The position numbers and the translations under genes were made by a program. From a virus, in the IMG/VR virus record IMGVR_UViG_3300010883_000549, positions 1 to 22,501 of that record: 22,501 nt of DNA, one strand, 5' to 3'. Positions within the stretch are counted from its first letter, which is position 1. The number at the start of each line of letters is the position of its first letter. Of the stretch, positions 1 to 5,952 are shown piece after piece. Under the pieces are notes generated by a model that was not told where the DNA came from, ran no database searches, and worked only from the letters and a program-made list of their open reading frames with translations.

Positions 1-168
1 GTAAGCACCGTGGCACCGGCATCGCAGACAACCGTCGACGCAGACGCCAAGATATCAGCAGACGAAGCGGCACGGGTCAAAGCGCGTAAGACAGCAGCAG
101 GTTCCACCACGTCCGCATCAAGCACGCTGCTCGATGACGACGACAGCACAAGCGGAGCACTCAAATGA
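1..168 (+). CDS. Small virion-associated protein, C-terminal part only
   Basis: This is an open frame from the first base to a TGA at 166-168; its start lies before the window. The 55 visible residues are rich in Ala, Ser, Thr and Asp, with no membrane segment, and end in a run of four Asp. The stretch around ADEAARVKARKTAAG followed by STLLDDDD resembles the end of the next protein (ADEIKRSKLAAG, then GGILTDEAS...KTLLG). Small proteins ending in a TILTG...KTLLG-like motif are common just upstream of podophage portal genes, so I infer a minor virion or assembly protein. The function is unknown. The stop overlaps the next start as ATGA, which suggests translational coupling. Confidence 0.6.
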   Translation, partial: VSTVAPASQTTVDADAKISADEAARVKARKTAAGSTTSASSTLLDDDDSTSGALK

Positions 169-407
169 TCAAGCTACTAAAACGATTTCTATACATGCCC
201 GGCTTCGGTGGCGGCAGCGCACCAGCTCCTCCGCCTCCGCCTCCGCCTCCACCTCCGGCACCGAAGAAGCCCGACGTCGCAGTGCAGCAGGCACGCGCCG
301 ATGAGATCAAGCGGTCGAAGCTGGCCGCTGGTCAGGCGGGCACCAACAAGACAGGCGGCATCCTCACCGATGAGGCAAGTACCGCCAGCAAAACATTACT
401 GGGGTAG
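165..407 (+). CDS. Proline-rich small virion-associated protein
   Basis: An 80-aa protein with a short basic, hydrophobic N-terminus (MIKLLKRFLYM), a Gly-rich turn, then ten consecutive prolines (residues 22-31) encoded by alternating CCT and CCG codons. A charged helix and the ending GGILTDEAS...KTLLG follow. The ending matches the TILTG...KTLLG-like tail of small proteins found before portal genes in many podophages (family recollection, not searched). GGAG at 153-156 lies 8 bases before the ATG at 165, and that ATG overlaps the upstream stop, so I use this start. An in-frame ATG at 195 would give a family-like N-terminus (MPGFGGG) but has no visible ribosome binding site. The role is unknown, probably a minor structural or assembly protein. 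Confidence 0.7.
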   Translation: MIKLLKRFLYMPGFGGGSAPAPPPPPPPPPPAPKKPDVAVQQARADEIKRSKLAAGQAGTNKTGGILTDEASTASKTLLG

Positions 408-410
408 ATC

Positions 411-689
411 ATGGCCAACCTCGCACGCAGAAGCTCCGACACCTTGATGGGTGACAACGACAGGGTCGACTACCCAATGGTGCATTTCTCCGCCGAGCAG
501 GTTGCATCTCTCGGCCTGTGGGATCACGACGTGGGCGACACGACGAAGATGCAGGCCAACATCCGCATCTCATCGAAGTCAAAGGACAGCGGCGAGGACC
601 GGCACGTCACCATCGAGCTGGTGGACGCGGTGGTGAAGAAGCCGGAAGGCGTCGACGCCAACAAGATGTTCCCCTCGACGAAAGGTTAG
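411..689 (+). CDS. Capsid-staple-like small protein
   Basis: A 92-aa soluble protein that starts 3 bases after the previous stop. The core reads YPMVHFSAEQVASLGLWD, then VGDTTKMQANIRI, then RHVTIELVDAVV. This pattern (a Tyr-Pro, a LGL-D turn, a 'GD' turn, a beta strand, then an R-x-V-x-I-E-L strand) matches the small phage proteins often named capsid staple proteins, which are encoded near the portal. I infer a small beta-rich virion protein. The assignment rests on pattern recollection only; the alternative is an unassigned head protein. A weak GGGG lies about 10 bases before the ATG, so coupling to the upstream gene is likely. Confidence 0.6.
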   Translation: MANLARRSSDTLMGDNDRVDYPMVHFSAEQVASLGLWDHDVGDTTKMQANIRISSKSKDSGEDRHVTIELVDAVVKKPEGVDANKMFPSTKG

Positions 690-692
690 CTC

Positions 693-2429
693 ATGCCAAT
701 CATCAGCCCCGGAAATCTCGGCGACAACATCCCACCTCATGGGAAGAAGTCGACAGTCCTCAAGCGTTACGTCACGTTGGAGAACGACCGCTCGTCTTGG
801 CGCAACCACTGGATGGAGATCAGCGATTACATCCTGCCGAGACGTGGCCGCTTCCTATTCACGACGGCTGACGACAGAGGCAAGAAGCGCAACAACAAGA
901 TCATCGACAGCACCGGCACGCAGGCCGTGCGGACGCTTGCCGCTGGCATGATGTCCGGTATGACCAGCCCGGCGCGTCCTTGGTTCCGTTTCGCCACGCC
1001 AGACGAAGAGTTGATGGATCACCATGAAGTAAAGACGTGGCTTGCCGACGTCGAGCGGATCATTCGCTCCATCCTTCAGCGGTCCAACTTCTACAACTCT
1101 GCCTTCACCATCTACTCGGAGCTGGGTGCGTTCGGCACGGCACCGCTATACAGACAGAAGAGCTTCAGCAACGTCATCAGGTTCAGGCCGTTGACGGCTG
1201 GTGAGTATGTCATTGCAGAGAATGACCAAGGAGAGGTCGACACACTTGGACGGTCGTTCACCATGACCGTCAGCCAAGTCGTAGAGAAGTTTGTCATCAA
1301 TTCAGAGAAGGGCATCGACGACTGGACAGGTGTCAGCCGAGCGACGCGCAACCTGTGGAACTCTAAGAACTACGACGCACTGGTGCCAATCATCCACATG
1401 ATGGAGCCTCGCCGTAAGTCAGAGCGCGACCATAAACTATTCAGCAATCAGCACATGCCGTTCAAGTCGGTCTACATGGAGCAGGGTTCAGACAACGACG
1501 AGGTTCTGTTCGAGGGGGGCTTCAAAACATTCCCCGCATACATTCCTCGGTGGGATGTACTGTCCGGCGACGTGTACGGCAGGTCTCCCGGCATGGATCA
1601 CCTCGGCGACATCAAGCAATTACAACAGCAGCAGAAGCGCAAGGCGCAGGCCATCGACAAGATGGTCAACCCGCCGATGACCGCGCCTACCTCGCTGCGT
1701 GGTAAACCTTCGAGCGTGCTGCCCGGCGGTACGACCTACGTCGACCCGTTGCAGGGCGGCCAAGGTTTCACGCCAGCCTATCAAGTTACCCCTCGCCTCG
1801 GAGAAATGCAGCAGGACATCGCTGAAGTTCAAGAGCGTATCCAACGTGGATTTTATGCCGACCTCTTCGCCATGATGATCAACAGCGACCGCCGAAACAT
1901 TACGGCGACTGAAGTCATTGAGCGGCAGGAAGAGAAGCTCGTTTTGCTGGGTCCAGTTCTGCAACGCCTAAACACAGAGCTGCTCGATCCGTTGTTGGAT
2001 GATGTGTTCCAGTTTGCGCTAGACGCGGAACTCCTCCCTGAACCGCCAGCCGCACTAGACGGGGCTGAGTTGCGCGTTGAATACATCAGCCTACTCGCGC
2101 AGGCCCAGCAAGCTGTCGCAGCCAGTGCCCTCGAACGTACCATGGGTTTTGCAGGTAACTTGGTCGGCGTCTTCCCTGAGATCGTCGACAACTTTGATGC
2201 CGACATGGCAGTCAGGCAGTATTCAGAAATCTTGGGCAACTCGCCTGACCTTCTCAAGGACAGCAATCAAGTCGCAGCCGTCAGGCAGCAGCGTGCCGAG
2301 CAGCAGCAGGCAGCGCAGGCCGCCGAGCAGGCCGGAGCTGCAGCGCAGGGTGCCAAGGTATTGAGTGAGACCGACACGCAGAACCCCAACGCGCTAACTG
2401 ATCTGCTCGGAAGGGGAGCCACCGCCTAA
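693..2429 (+). CDS. Portal protein (T7 gp8-like head-tail connector)
   Basis: A 578-aa protein of the podovirus head-to-tail connecting (portal) family. Twelve copies would form the ring through which DNA enters and leaves the head. The N-terminal part shows family signatures: RSSWRNHWMEISDYILPRRG (residues about 29-48), then DSTGTQAVRTLAAGMMSGMTSPARPWFRF, then NFYNSAFTIYSELGAFGTAPLY. The middle holds the stem/wing region (GRSPGMDHLGDIKQLQQQQKRK) and RNITATEVIERQEEK. The C-terminus is Gln/Ala-rich and helical, as expected for the portal barrel. T7 gp8 is 536 aa, so the length fits. AAAGG lies before the start. The stop and the next start share one base (TAATG). The assignment is confident at family level. 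Confidence 0.93.
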   Translation: MPIISPGNLGDNIPPHGKKSTVLKRYVTLENDRSSWRNHWMEISDYILPRRGRFLFTTADDRGKKRNNKIIDSTGTQAVRTLAAGMMSGMTSPARPWFRFATPDEELMDHHEVKTWLADVERIIRSILQRSNFYNSAFTIYSELGAFGTAPLYRQKSFSNVIRFRPLTAGEYVIAENDQGEVDTLGRSFTMTVSQVVEKFVINSEKGIDDWTGVSRATRNLWNSKNYDALVPIIHMMEPRRKSERDHKLFSNQHMPFKSVYMEQGSDNDEVLFEGGFKTFPAYIPRWDVLSGDVYGRSPGMDHLGDIKQLQQQQKRKAQAIDKMVNPPMTAPTSLRGKPSSVLPGGTTYVDPLQGGQGFTPAYQVTPRLGEMQQDIAEVQERIQRGFYADLFAMMINSDRRNITATEVIERQEEKLVLLGPVLQRLNTELLDPLLDDVFQFALDAELLPEPPAALDGAELRVEYISLLAQAQQAVAASALERTMGFAGNLVGVFPEIVDNFDADMAVRQYSEILGNSPDLLKDSNQVAAVRQQRAEQQQAAQAAEQAGAAAQGAKVLSETDTQNPNALTDLLGRGATA

Positions 2430-2731
2430 TGGCAAAGAAGAACTACGACGCCAGCGACCCTAAGCACGTCGAGGAAGCTGAGAAGGATATGAAGGACCGC
2501 GACCAAGACGTCGTGTTCATCATGTCCCAGCCGCGTGGACGCAGATGGATGTATGACTTGATTTGGAACAGGTGCCACAAGGATGGCATCAGCCATGTGC
2601 CGAGCGACAAAGAGAGTACAGCATTTAACGAGGGAGCGCGGAGCGTAGGTTCCGTATTGGAAAGCATACTTCGGCGAGATATGTCGAGGATGTACATTAA
2701 GATGTTGGAGGAGAACCATTTCGATGGCTGA
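2429..2731 (+). CDS. Bbp19-like head module protein
   Basis: A 100-aa protein whose start shares one base with the portal stop. It has the pattern of the Bbp19 family: VVFIMSQPRGRRWMYDLIWNRC (residues about 29-50), then STAFNEGARSVGSVLESIL, then MSRMYIKMLEEN. The GRRW-DL-W and AFNEGARSVG blocks are the key matches. Members sit between portal and scaffold genes in phages related to BPP-1 and epsilon15, which is exactly the position here. The biochemical function is not established to my knowledge. It ends 8 bases inside the next gene, so translation of the two is probably coupled. Confidence 0.8.
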   Translation: MAKKNYDASDPKHVEEAEKDMKDRDQDVVFIMSQPRGRRWMYDLIWNRCHKDGISHVPSDKESTAFNEGARSVGSVLESILRRDMSRMYIKMLEENHFDG

Positions 2732-3425
2732 AGAAATTGAAGCGACTGAAGAGGCAACCGAGGAAGTGGCCGAGGTCACTGAGGAAGTCACGACAGGTGA
2801 AGCGACTGAAGAAATTACGGACGACGTCAAGCCGGAAGGCGAAGGCGACGTCAAGGATACCAAAACCCTGCTGTCGGACGACGAGGGCGATGGAGCCGGA
2901 GGCGCACCCGATAAGTACGAGTACGTCTCTCCAAAGGACATCGGGGAAATCGATATGACCCCCGAAGTCCAAGCACAGTTTGATAACTTCAACGAACGGG
3001 CGAAGGATGCTGACCTAACACAAGACCAGTATCAAAAGCTCGTTGACGGAGAGATCAGACGGGGCCGCGCTGCCGTAGACGATATGGTAGTGGGCTATCA
3101 GCAGCGTGTAGACGGATGGGCCGACCAGACGAAGGCAGACAAGGAGCTAGGCGGTGAAGAACTCGCTGAGAACCTGAGCACTGCCAAACTGGGCATGGAC
3201 ACATTCGGGACACCTGCCTTGAAGGCTTTGCTAGACAAACCTTCAGAGCAGAACCCCGATGGTCTGGGCATTGGCAATCATCCTGAGATTATACGTCTGC
3301 TCCATCGCGCTGGGTTACAGGTGAAGGAAGACGGCGACCTTGTTGGCGGAGACGGCGGCAAGGCTGAGAATGATGCTTCCTTACGCAGAATGTATCCCAG
3401 TATGTTCAAAGACGAAGCAGCTTAA
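2724..3425 (+). CDS. Capsid scaffolding protein
   Basis: A 233-aa, strongly acidic, mainly helical protein directly before the major capsid gene, the usual place for a scaffold. Residues 1-50 are Glu/Thr/Val-rich near-repeats (EATEEATEEVAEVTEEV). The middle holds charged helices (AQFDNFNERAKDADLTQDQYQKL). The C-terminus is LRRMYPSMFKDEAA, a basic-aromatic end of the kind scaffolds use to bind the capsid protein. Function is inferred from position, composition and length rather than from a catalytic motif. The start at 2724 is set by GGAGGAG at 2707-2713 and overlaps the previous gene by 8 bases. Confidence 0.85.
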   Translation: MAEEIEATEEATEEVAEVTEEVTTGEATEEITDDVKPEGEGDVKDTKTLLSDDEGDGAGGAPDKYEYVSPKDIGEIDMTPEVQAQFDNFNERAKDADLTQDQYQKLVDGEIRRGRAAVDDMVVGYQQRVDGWADQTKADKELGGEELAENLSTAKLGMDTFGTPALKALLDKPSEQNPDGLGIGNHPEIIRLLHRAGLQVKEDGDLVGGDGGKAENDASLRRMYPSMFKDEAA

Positions 3426-3437
3426 AGGAGATAACTA

Positions 3438-4436
3438 ATGGCTACTCTAAGTGTTGTTAACCCCACCTTGGCCGATCTGGCTAAGGTCACTGACCCCGAC
3501 GGCGGAATTGCCGACGTGGTTGAAATTCTGAACGCGACGAATGAAATCCTGACTGACATGTCATGGATGGAAGGTAACCTCACGACTGGTCACCGTTCGT
3601 CTATCCGTGCTGGCCTGCCCACTCCGACGTGGCGCAAGATGTATGGTGGCGTTCAGCCGACAAAGTCCCGCGCAGTCCAAGTCACGGACAACTGCGGAAT
3701 GATGGAAGATTATGCCGAAGTCGACGCCGCCCTCGTTGGGATGGCTGGTGACCCGGCAGCCTTCCGCCTTCAAGAGGATCGTCCTCACATCGAAGGCATG
3801 AACCAAGAGTTTGCTTCTACTCTCTTCTACGGAGATGAAAGCACGGCACCGGAAGAGTTCACTGGACTTGCCCCGCGCTACAACTCTACTACTGCAGACA
3901 ATGGTGATAATATCATTGCAGGCGGTGGATCGGGTTCTGATAATGCTTCTATCTGGCTCATCTGCTGGTCTCCGCAAACCCTCCACGGGATTATTCCCAA
4001 GGGTTCCAAAGCGGGCATCCAACAGCGTGATCTGGGTGAAGTTACCATCGAAGACGCTGACGGCTCGAATGGCCGGATGCAGGCTTTCCGCACGCACTAT
4101 CGTTGGGACGTTGGCCTCACGGTCCGCGACTGGCGTTATGCGGTTCGGATCGCTAACATCGACCGTTCGGCTCTGGTTATCACCGCCGCTAGTGGTGCTG
4201 ACCTCAACGACCTGATGCACCAAGCATGGACCGAGCTGCCTTCGACGGCGGCTGGGCGTTGTTCTTGGTACATGGACAAATCCATTCTGTCCATGCTCCG
4301 GCGTCAGACGTCTAACGCGGTGTCCTCTTCGACGCTGTCTGTCGACATGGTCGGCGGAACTATGCAGACGAGCTGGGGCGGTATTCCGATCCGTCGTTGC
4401 GACGCTCTGCGCCCTGACGAAGCGACTGTCTCCTAA
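3438..4436 (+). CDS. Major capsid protein (epsilon15 gp7 / BPP-1 Bbp17-like)
   Basis: A 332-aa protein preceded by a strong AAGGAG (3425-3430). The sequence NPTLADLAKVTDPDGGIADVVE, then TDMSWMEGN, then GLPTPTWRKMYGGVQPTKS, then CGMMEDYAEVD is typical of the HK97-fold capsid protein of epsilon15/BPP-1-type podophages. It includes an N-arm, an E-loop region and the conserved 'FYGD' element near residue 134. The epsilon15 protein is about the same length (335 aa, from memory). It has two consecutive stops (TAA TAA, 4434-4439), as often seen in very highly expressed genes. The stops sit in the loop of an RNA hairpin described separately. The neighbours (scaffold before, Bbp16-like cement after) support the call. 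Confidence 0.93.
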   Translation: MATLSVVNPTLADLAKVTDPDGGIADVVEILNATNEILTDMSWMEGNLTTGHRSSIRAGLPTPTWRKMYGGVQPTKSRAVQVTDNCGMMEDYAEVDAALVGMAGDPAAFRLQEDRPHIEGMNQEFASTLFYGDESTAPEEFTGLAPRYNSTTADNGDNIIAGGGSGSDNASIWLICWSPQTLHGIIPKGSKAGIQQRDLGEVTIEDADGSNGRMQAFRTHYRWDVGLTVRDWRYAVRIANIDRSALVITAASGADLNDLMHQAWTELPSTAAGRCSWYMDKSILSMLRRQTSNAVSSSTLSVDMVGGTMQTSWGGIPIRRCDALRPDEATVS

Positions 4437-4448
4437 TAACGGGAGACA
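4427..4448 (+). promoter_or_regulatory. Hairpin over the capsid gene stop codons
   Basis: TGTCTCC (4427-4433) pairs perfectly with GGAGACA (4442-4448). The 8-base loop TAATAACG contains both stop codons of the capsid gene. There is no T-run, so this is not a terminator. An RNA stabilising or 3'-end-protecting role for the abundant capsid message is inferred. Confidence 0.5.
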
Positions 4449-4461
4449 CTGTTAACCCCTA

Positions 4462-4492
4462 GGCGGGGAGCACCCACTAACCCCTCCCCGCC
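4462..4492 (+). terminator. Hairpin between capsid and cement genes, possible partial terminator
   Basis: GGCGGGGAG (4462-4470) is a perfect inverted repeat of CTCCCCGCC (4484-4492), with a 13-base loop. The following bases (GCCTTCTCTCG) make only a weak, interrupted T-tract. It could act as a leaky terminator or as a block to RNA decay, lowering cement expression relative to capsid. It lies entirely between genes and ends 12 bases before the cement gene's AAAGGAG. Confidence 0.5.
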
Positions 4493-4516
4493 GCCTTCTC
4501 TCGAAAGGAGATTGCT

Positions 4517-4957
4517 ATGATTTTAGATAAACGCCTTGAGTTCTCTGACGGTGGAGACATCTCCGCCGTTGCATCAACTGTCTTGTCTGACAACGTCATC
4601 GACCTGCAAGAAGCTCGTGACATTGGTAACGGCCAGCCGTTGTATCTGGTTATCCAGATCGACACCGCTGTCGTCGGCACCTCGTCCACGATCAACTTCC
4701 GGCTCCGGTCTGACAGCTCTGCTGCCATTCACGCCACCACCTCATCCGCTCATTATGAGACTGGCGCGATTGCCGAAGCCGTTTTGGTTATCGGCTACAC
4801 CGTCGTCATCCCGCTGCCTATTGAGGGCACGGTTTACGAGCGGTATCTTGGTCTTCAAGCGGTTATCGGTGCGGCCACGACTACGGCTGGTACTTACTCC
4901 GCCTTCTTGACCCTCGATCCGTATGGTTGGAAAGCCTACCCAGACGCGGTCAACTAG
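4517..4957 (+). CDS. Capsid cement/decoration protein, Bbp16 family
   Basis: A 146-aa beta-rich protein immediately after the capsid gene, with AAAGGAG at 4504-4510. The N-terminus MILDKRLEFSD, then NVIDLQEARDIGNGQPLYLV, then IQIDTAVVG, then the late pattern YLGLQAVIGAATTTAGTYSAFL, matches the Bbp16 family of capsid cement proteins. These clamp the outside of BPP-1/epsilon15-type heads at their symmetry axes. No signal peptide or membrane segment is present. Position and sequence agree, so confidence is high at family level. The gene sits between two sets of strong hairpins, which suggests its dosage is set separately from that of the capsid protein. Confidence 0.88.
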   Translation: MILDKRLEFSDGGDISAVASTVLSDNVIDLQEARDIGNGQPLYLVIQIDTAVVGTSSTINFRLRSDSSAAIHATTSSAHYETGAIAEAVLVIGYTVVIPLPIEGTVYERYLGLQAVIGAATTTAGTYSAFLTLDPYGWKAYPDAVN

Positions 4958-4968
4958 ACCGTAAAACC

Positions 4969-5006
4969 GGGGGAGACAATCATGTCTCCCCCACCTTATT
5001 CTTTTC
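4969..5006 (+). terminator. Rho-independent terminator after the cement gene
   Basis: GGGGGAGACA (4969-4978) pairs over ten bases without mismatch with TGTCTCCCCC (4983-4992), around the tetraloop ATCA. A pyrimidine/T-rich stretch follows (ACCTTATTCTTTTCT). This is the best terminator-like structure in the window. Genes of the same cluster continue downstream with no clear promoter, so readthrough must occur and the element probably attenuates. Confidence 0.75.
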
Positions 5007-5023
5007 TAGGAGGAGAGAAACAA

Positions 5024-5347
5024 ATGGCTACGATGGACGTTAAATTTAGAAACCCTTTCTACCATAACCAGCTAGGTCTTCTTGGCGGAGCTGGAGATGA
5101 AGGAACCACCTACGTCTTGGACGACGACGAAGTTATCCCTCGGACTGCAGACGTGGTCGACGGCGTCAGCCTAGACCGTAAGAAGAATGACGAACGTGGC
5201 AGTGCCGCTACCAAGGCTGCCCGCGTACAGGCTGACAAGGACGAGGCATCAGACGACGAGCCGCATGACGAAGGCCCAGCCAAGCGCGTCAAGCCGAAGG
5301 AAGGCAAAGCCAAGTCCGATAACATAGTGAAGAAGCGTAAAGGCTAA
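5024..5347 (+). CDS. Charged small head-module protein, function unknown
   Basis: I choose the start at 5024 because AGGAGGAG (5008-5015) lies 8 bases before it. The upstream in-frame ATG at 4982 falls inside the terminator hairpin and has no ribosome binding site. The product is 107 aa. The first 40 residues (FRNPFYHNQLGLLGG... TTYVLDDDEVIPRTADVVDG) look folded. Small phage proteins with a similar 'YVLDDDE-IP-TA' pattern occur after capsid genes. The remainder is a low-complexity tail of Lys, Asp, Glu and Ala ending KKRKG, probably disordered and able to bind nucleic acid or charged surfaces. Its position between the cement and the adaptor corresponds to the Bbp15 slot. I do not recognise a function. 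Confidence 0.75.
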   Translation: MATMDVKFRNPFYHNQLGLLGGAGDEGTTYVLDDDEVIPRTADVVDGVSLDRKKNDERGSAATKAARVQADKDEASDDEPHDEGPAKRVKPKEGKAKSDNIVKKRKG

Positions 5348-5358
5348 GGAGACCGATC

Positions 5359-5949
5359 ATGGCGTCTGAAACACAAATCGCCAAGCTGGCACTGCAGCAC
5401 ATTGGTGACAGGTATGACATCACCGACTTGACCGAAGAGACGGTTGAGGCGGAGCAGGTCAACCTGATCTTCGATGACACGCGGGACTGGCTTCTTCGGC
5501 AGCACAGTTGGAACTTCGCAAGGAAATTTGCGTCTCCTGCCGCGCTGACTGGAACCGTGCCAAACAACTTCGATTACATGTACACCTACATGACCGACGC
5601 GGTCAGGGTGAACGGCGTAGTCGATCCCCTGAACGCAAACACGGTTATCAAATACGAAATTGCGAGAAATGCTTCAGACGTCAAGGTCATCCTAACAGAC
5701 CAAGCCAGTGCCGAATTTTTCTACACGGCACGCATCACTAACACCGCCCAGTTTGATCCTGAGTTCACCATGGCGTTCTCTTACGCGCTGGCGGCGAAGC
5801 TGGCGATGCCCCTGACCGGCGACCGCGCCATCATGGGTGACATGTCTACATTGGCTAGAAATATCGTCAACAGTGCATGGGAGACCGACAGCAACGAGGG
5901 GCTGGAAGATACAATTCCAGACGCGGACTGGATACAAGCGAGGGCGTAA
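5359..5949 (+). CDS. Head-to-tail adaptor (T7 gp11-like tail tubular protein A)
   Basis: A 196-aa protein with AAGGAG (5346-5351) in front. The N-terminus ETQIAKLALQHIGD, then EAEQVNLIFDDTRDWLLRQH, then SWNFARKFA is the classic pattern of the podophage tail tubular protein A/adaptor family. The protein forms a dodecameric ring between portal and nozzle. The C-terminal half (FTMAFSYALAAKLAMPLTGD) also fits the family. T7 gp11 has 196 residues, the same length. It is followed 3 bases later by the nozzle gene, its binding partner. Confidence 0.9.
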   Translation: MASETQIAKLALQHIGDRYDITDLTEETVEAEQVNLIFDDTRDWLLRQHSWNFARKFASPAALTGTVPNNFDYMYTYMTDAVRVNGVVDPLNANTVIKYEIARNASDVKVILTDQASAEFFYTARITNTAQFDPEFTMAFSYALAAKLAMPLTGDRAIMGDMSTLARNIVNSAWETDSNEGLEDTIPDADWIQARA

Positions 5950-5952
5950 ACG

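Noticed and set aside
195-407. Shorter start (MPGFGGG) for the proline-rich protein
   Set aside because: No Shine-Dalgarno is visible upstream of 195. The ATG at 165 has GGAG and overlaps the preceding stop. The shorter form remains possible because relatives often begin this way.
518-871. A 117-codon plus-strand frame across the staple-like and portal genes
   Set aside because: It is Arg/His-rich, overlaps two genes with recognisable patterns, and has no ribosome site; it is a shadow frame.
4982-5023. Upstream start for the charged 107-aa protein
   Set aside because: This ATG lies within the loop of the terminator hairpin and has no ribosome binding site, whereas 5024 has AGGAGGAG at good spacing.
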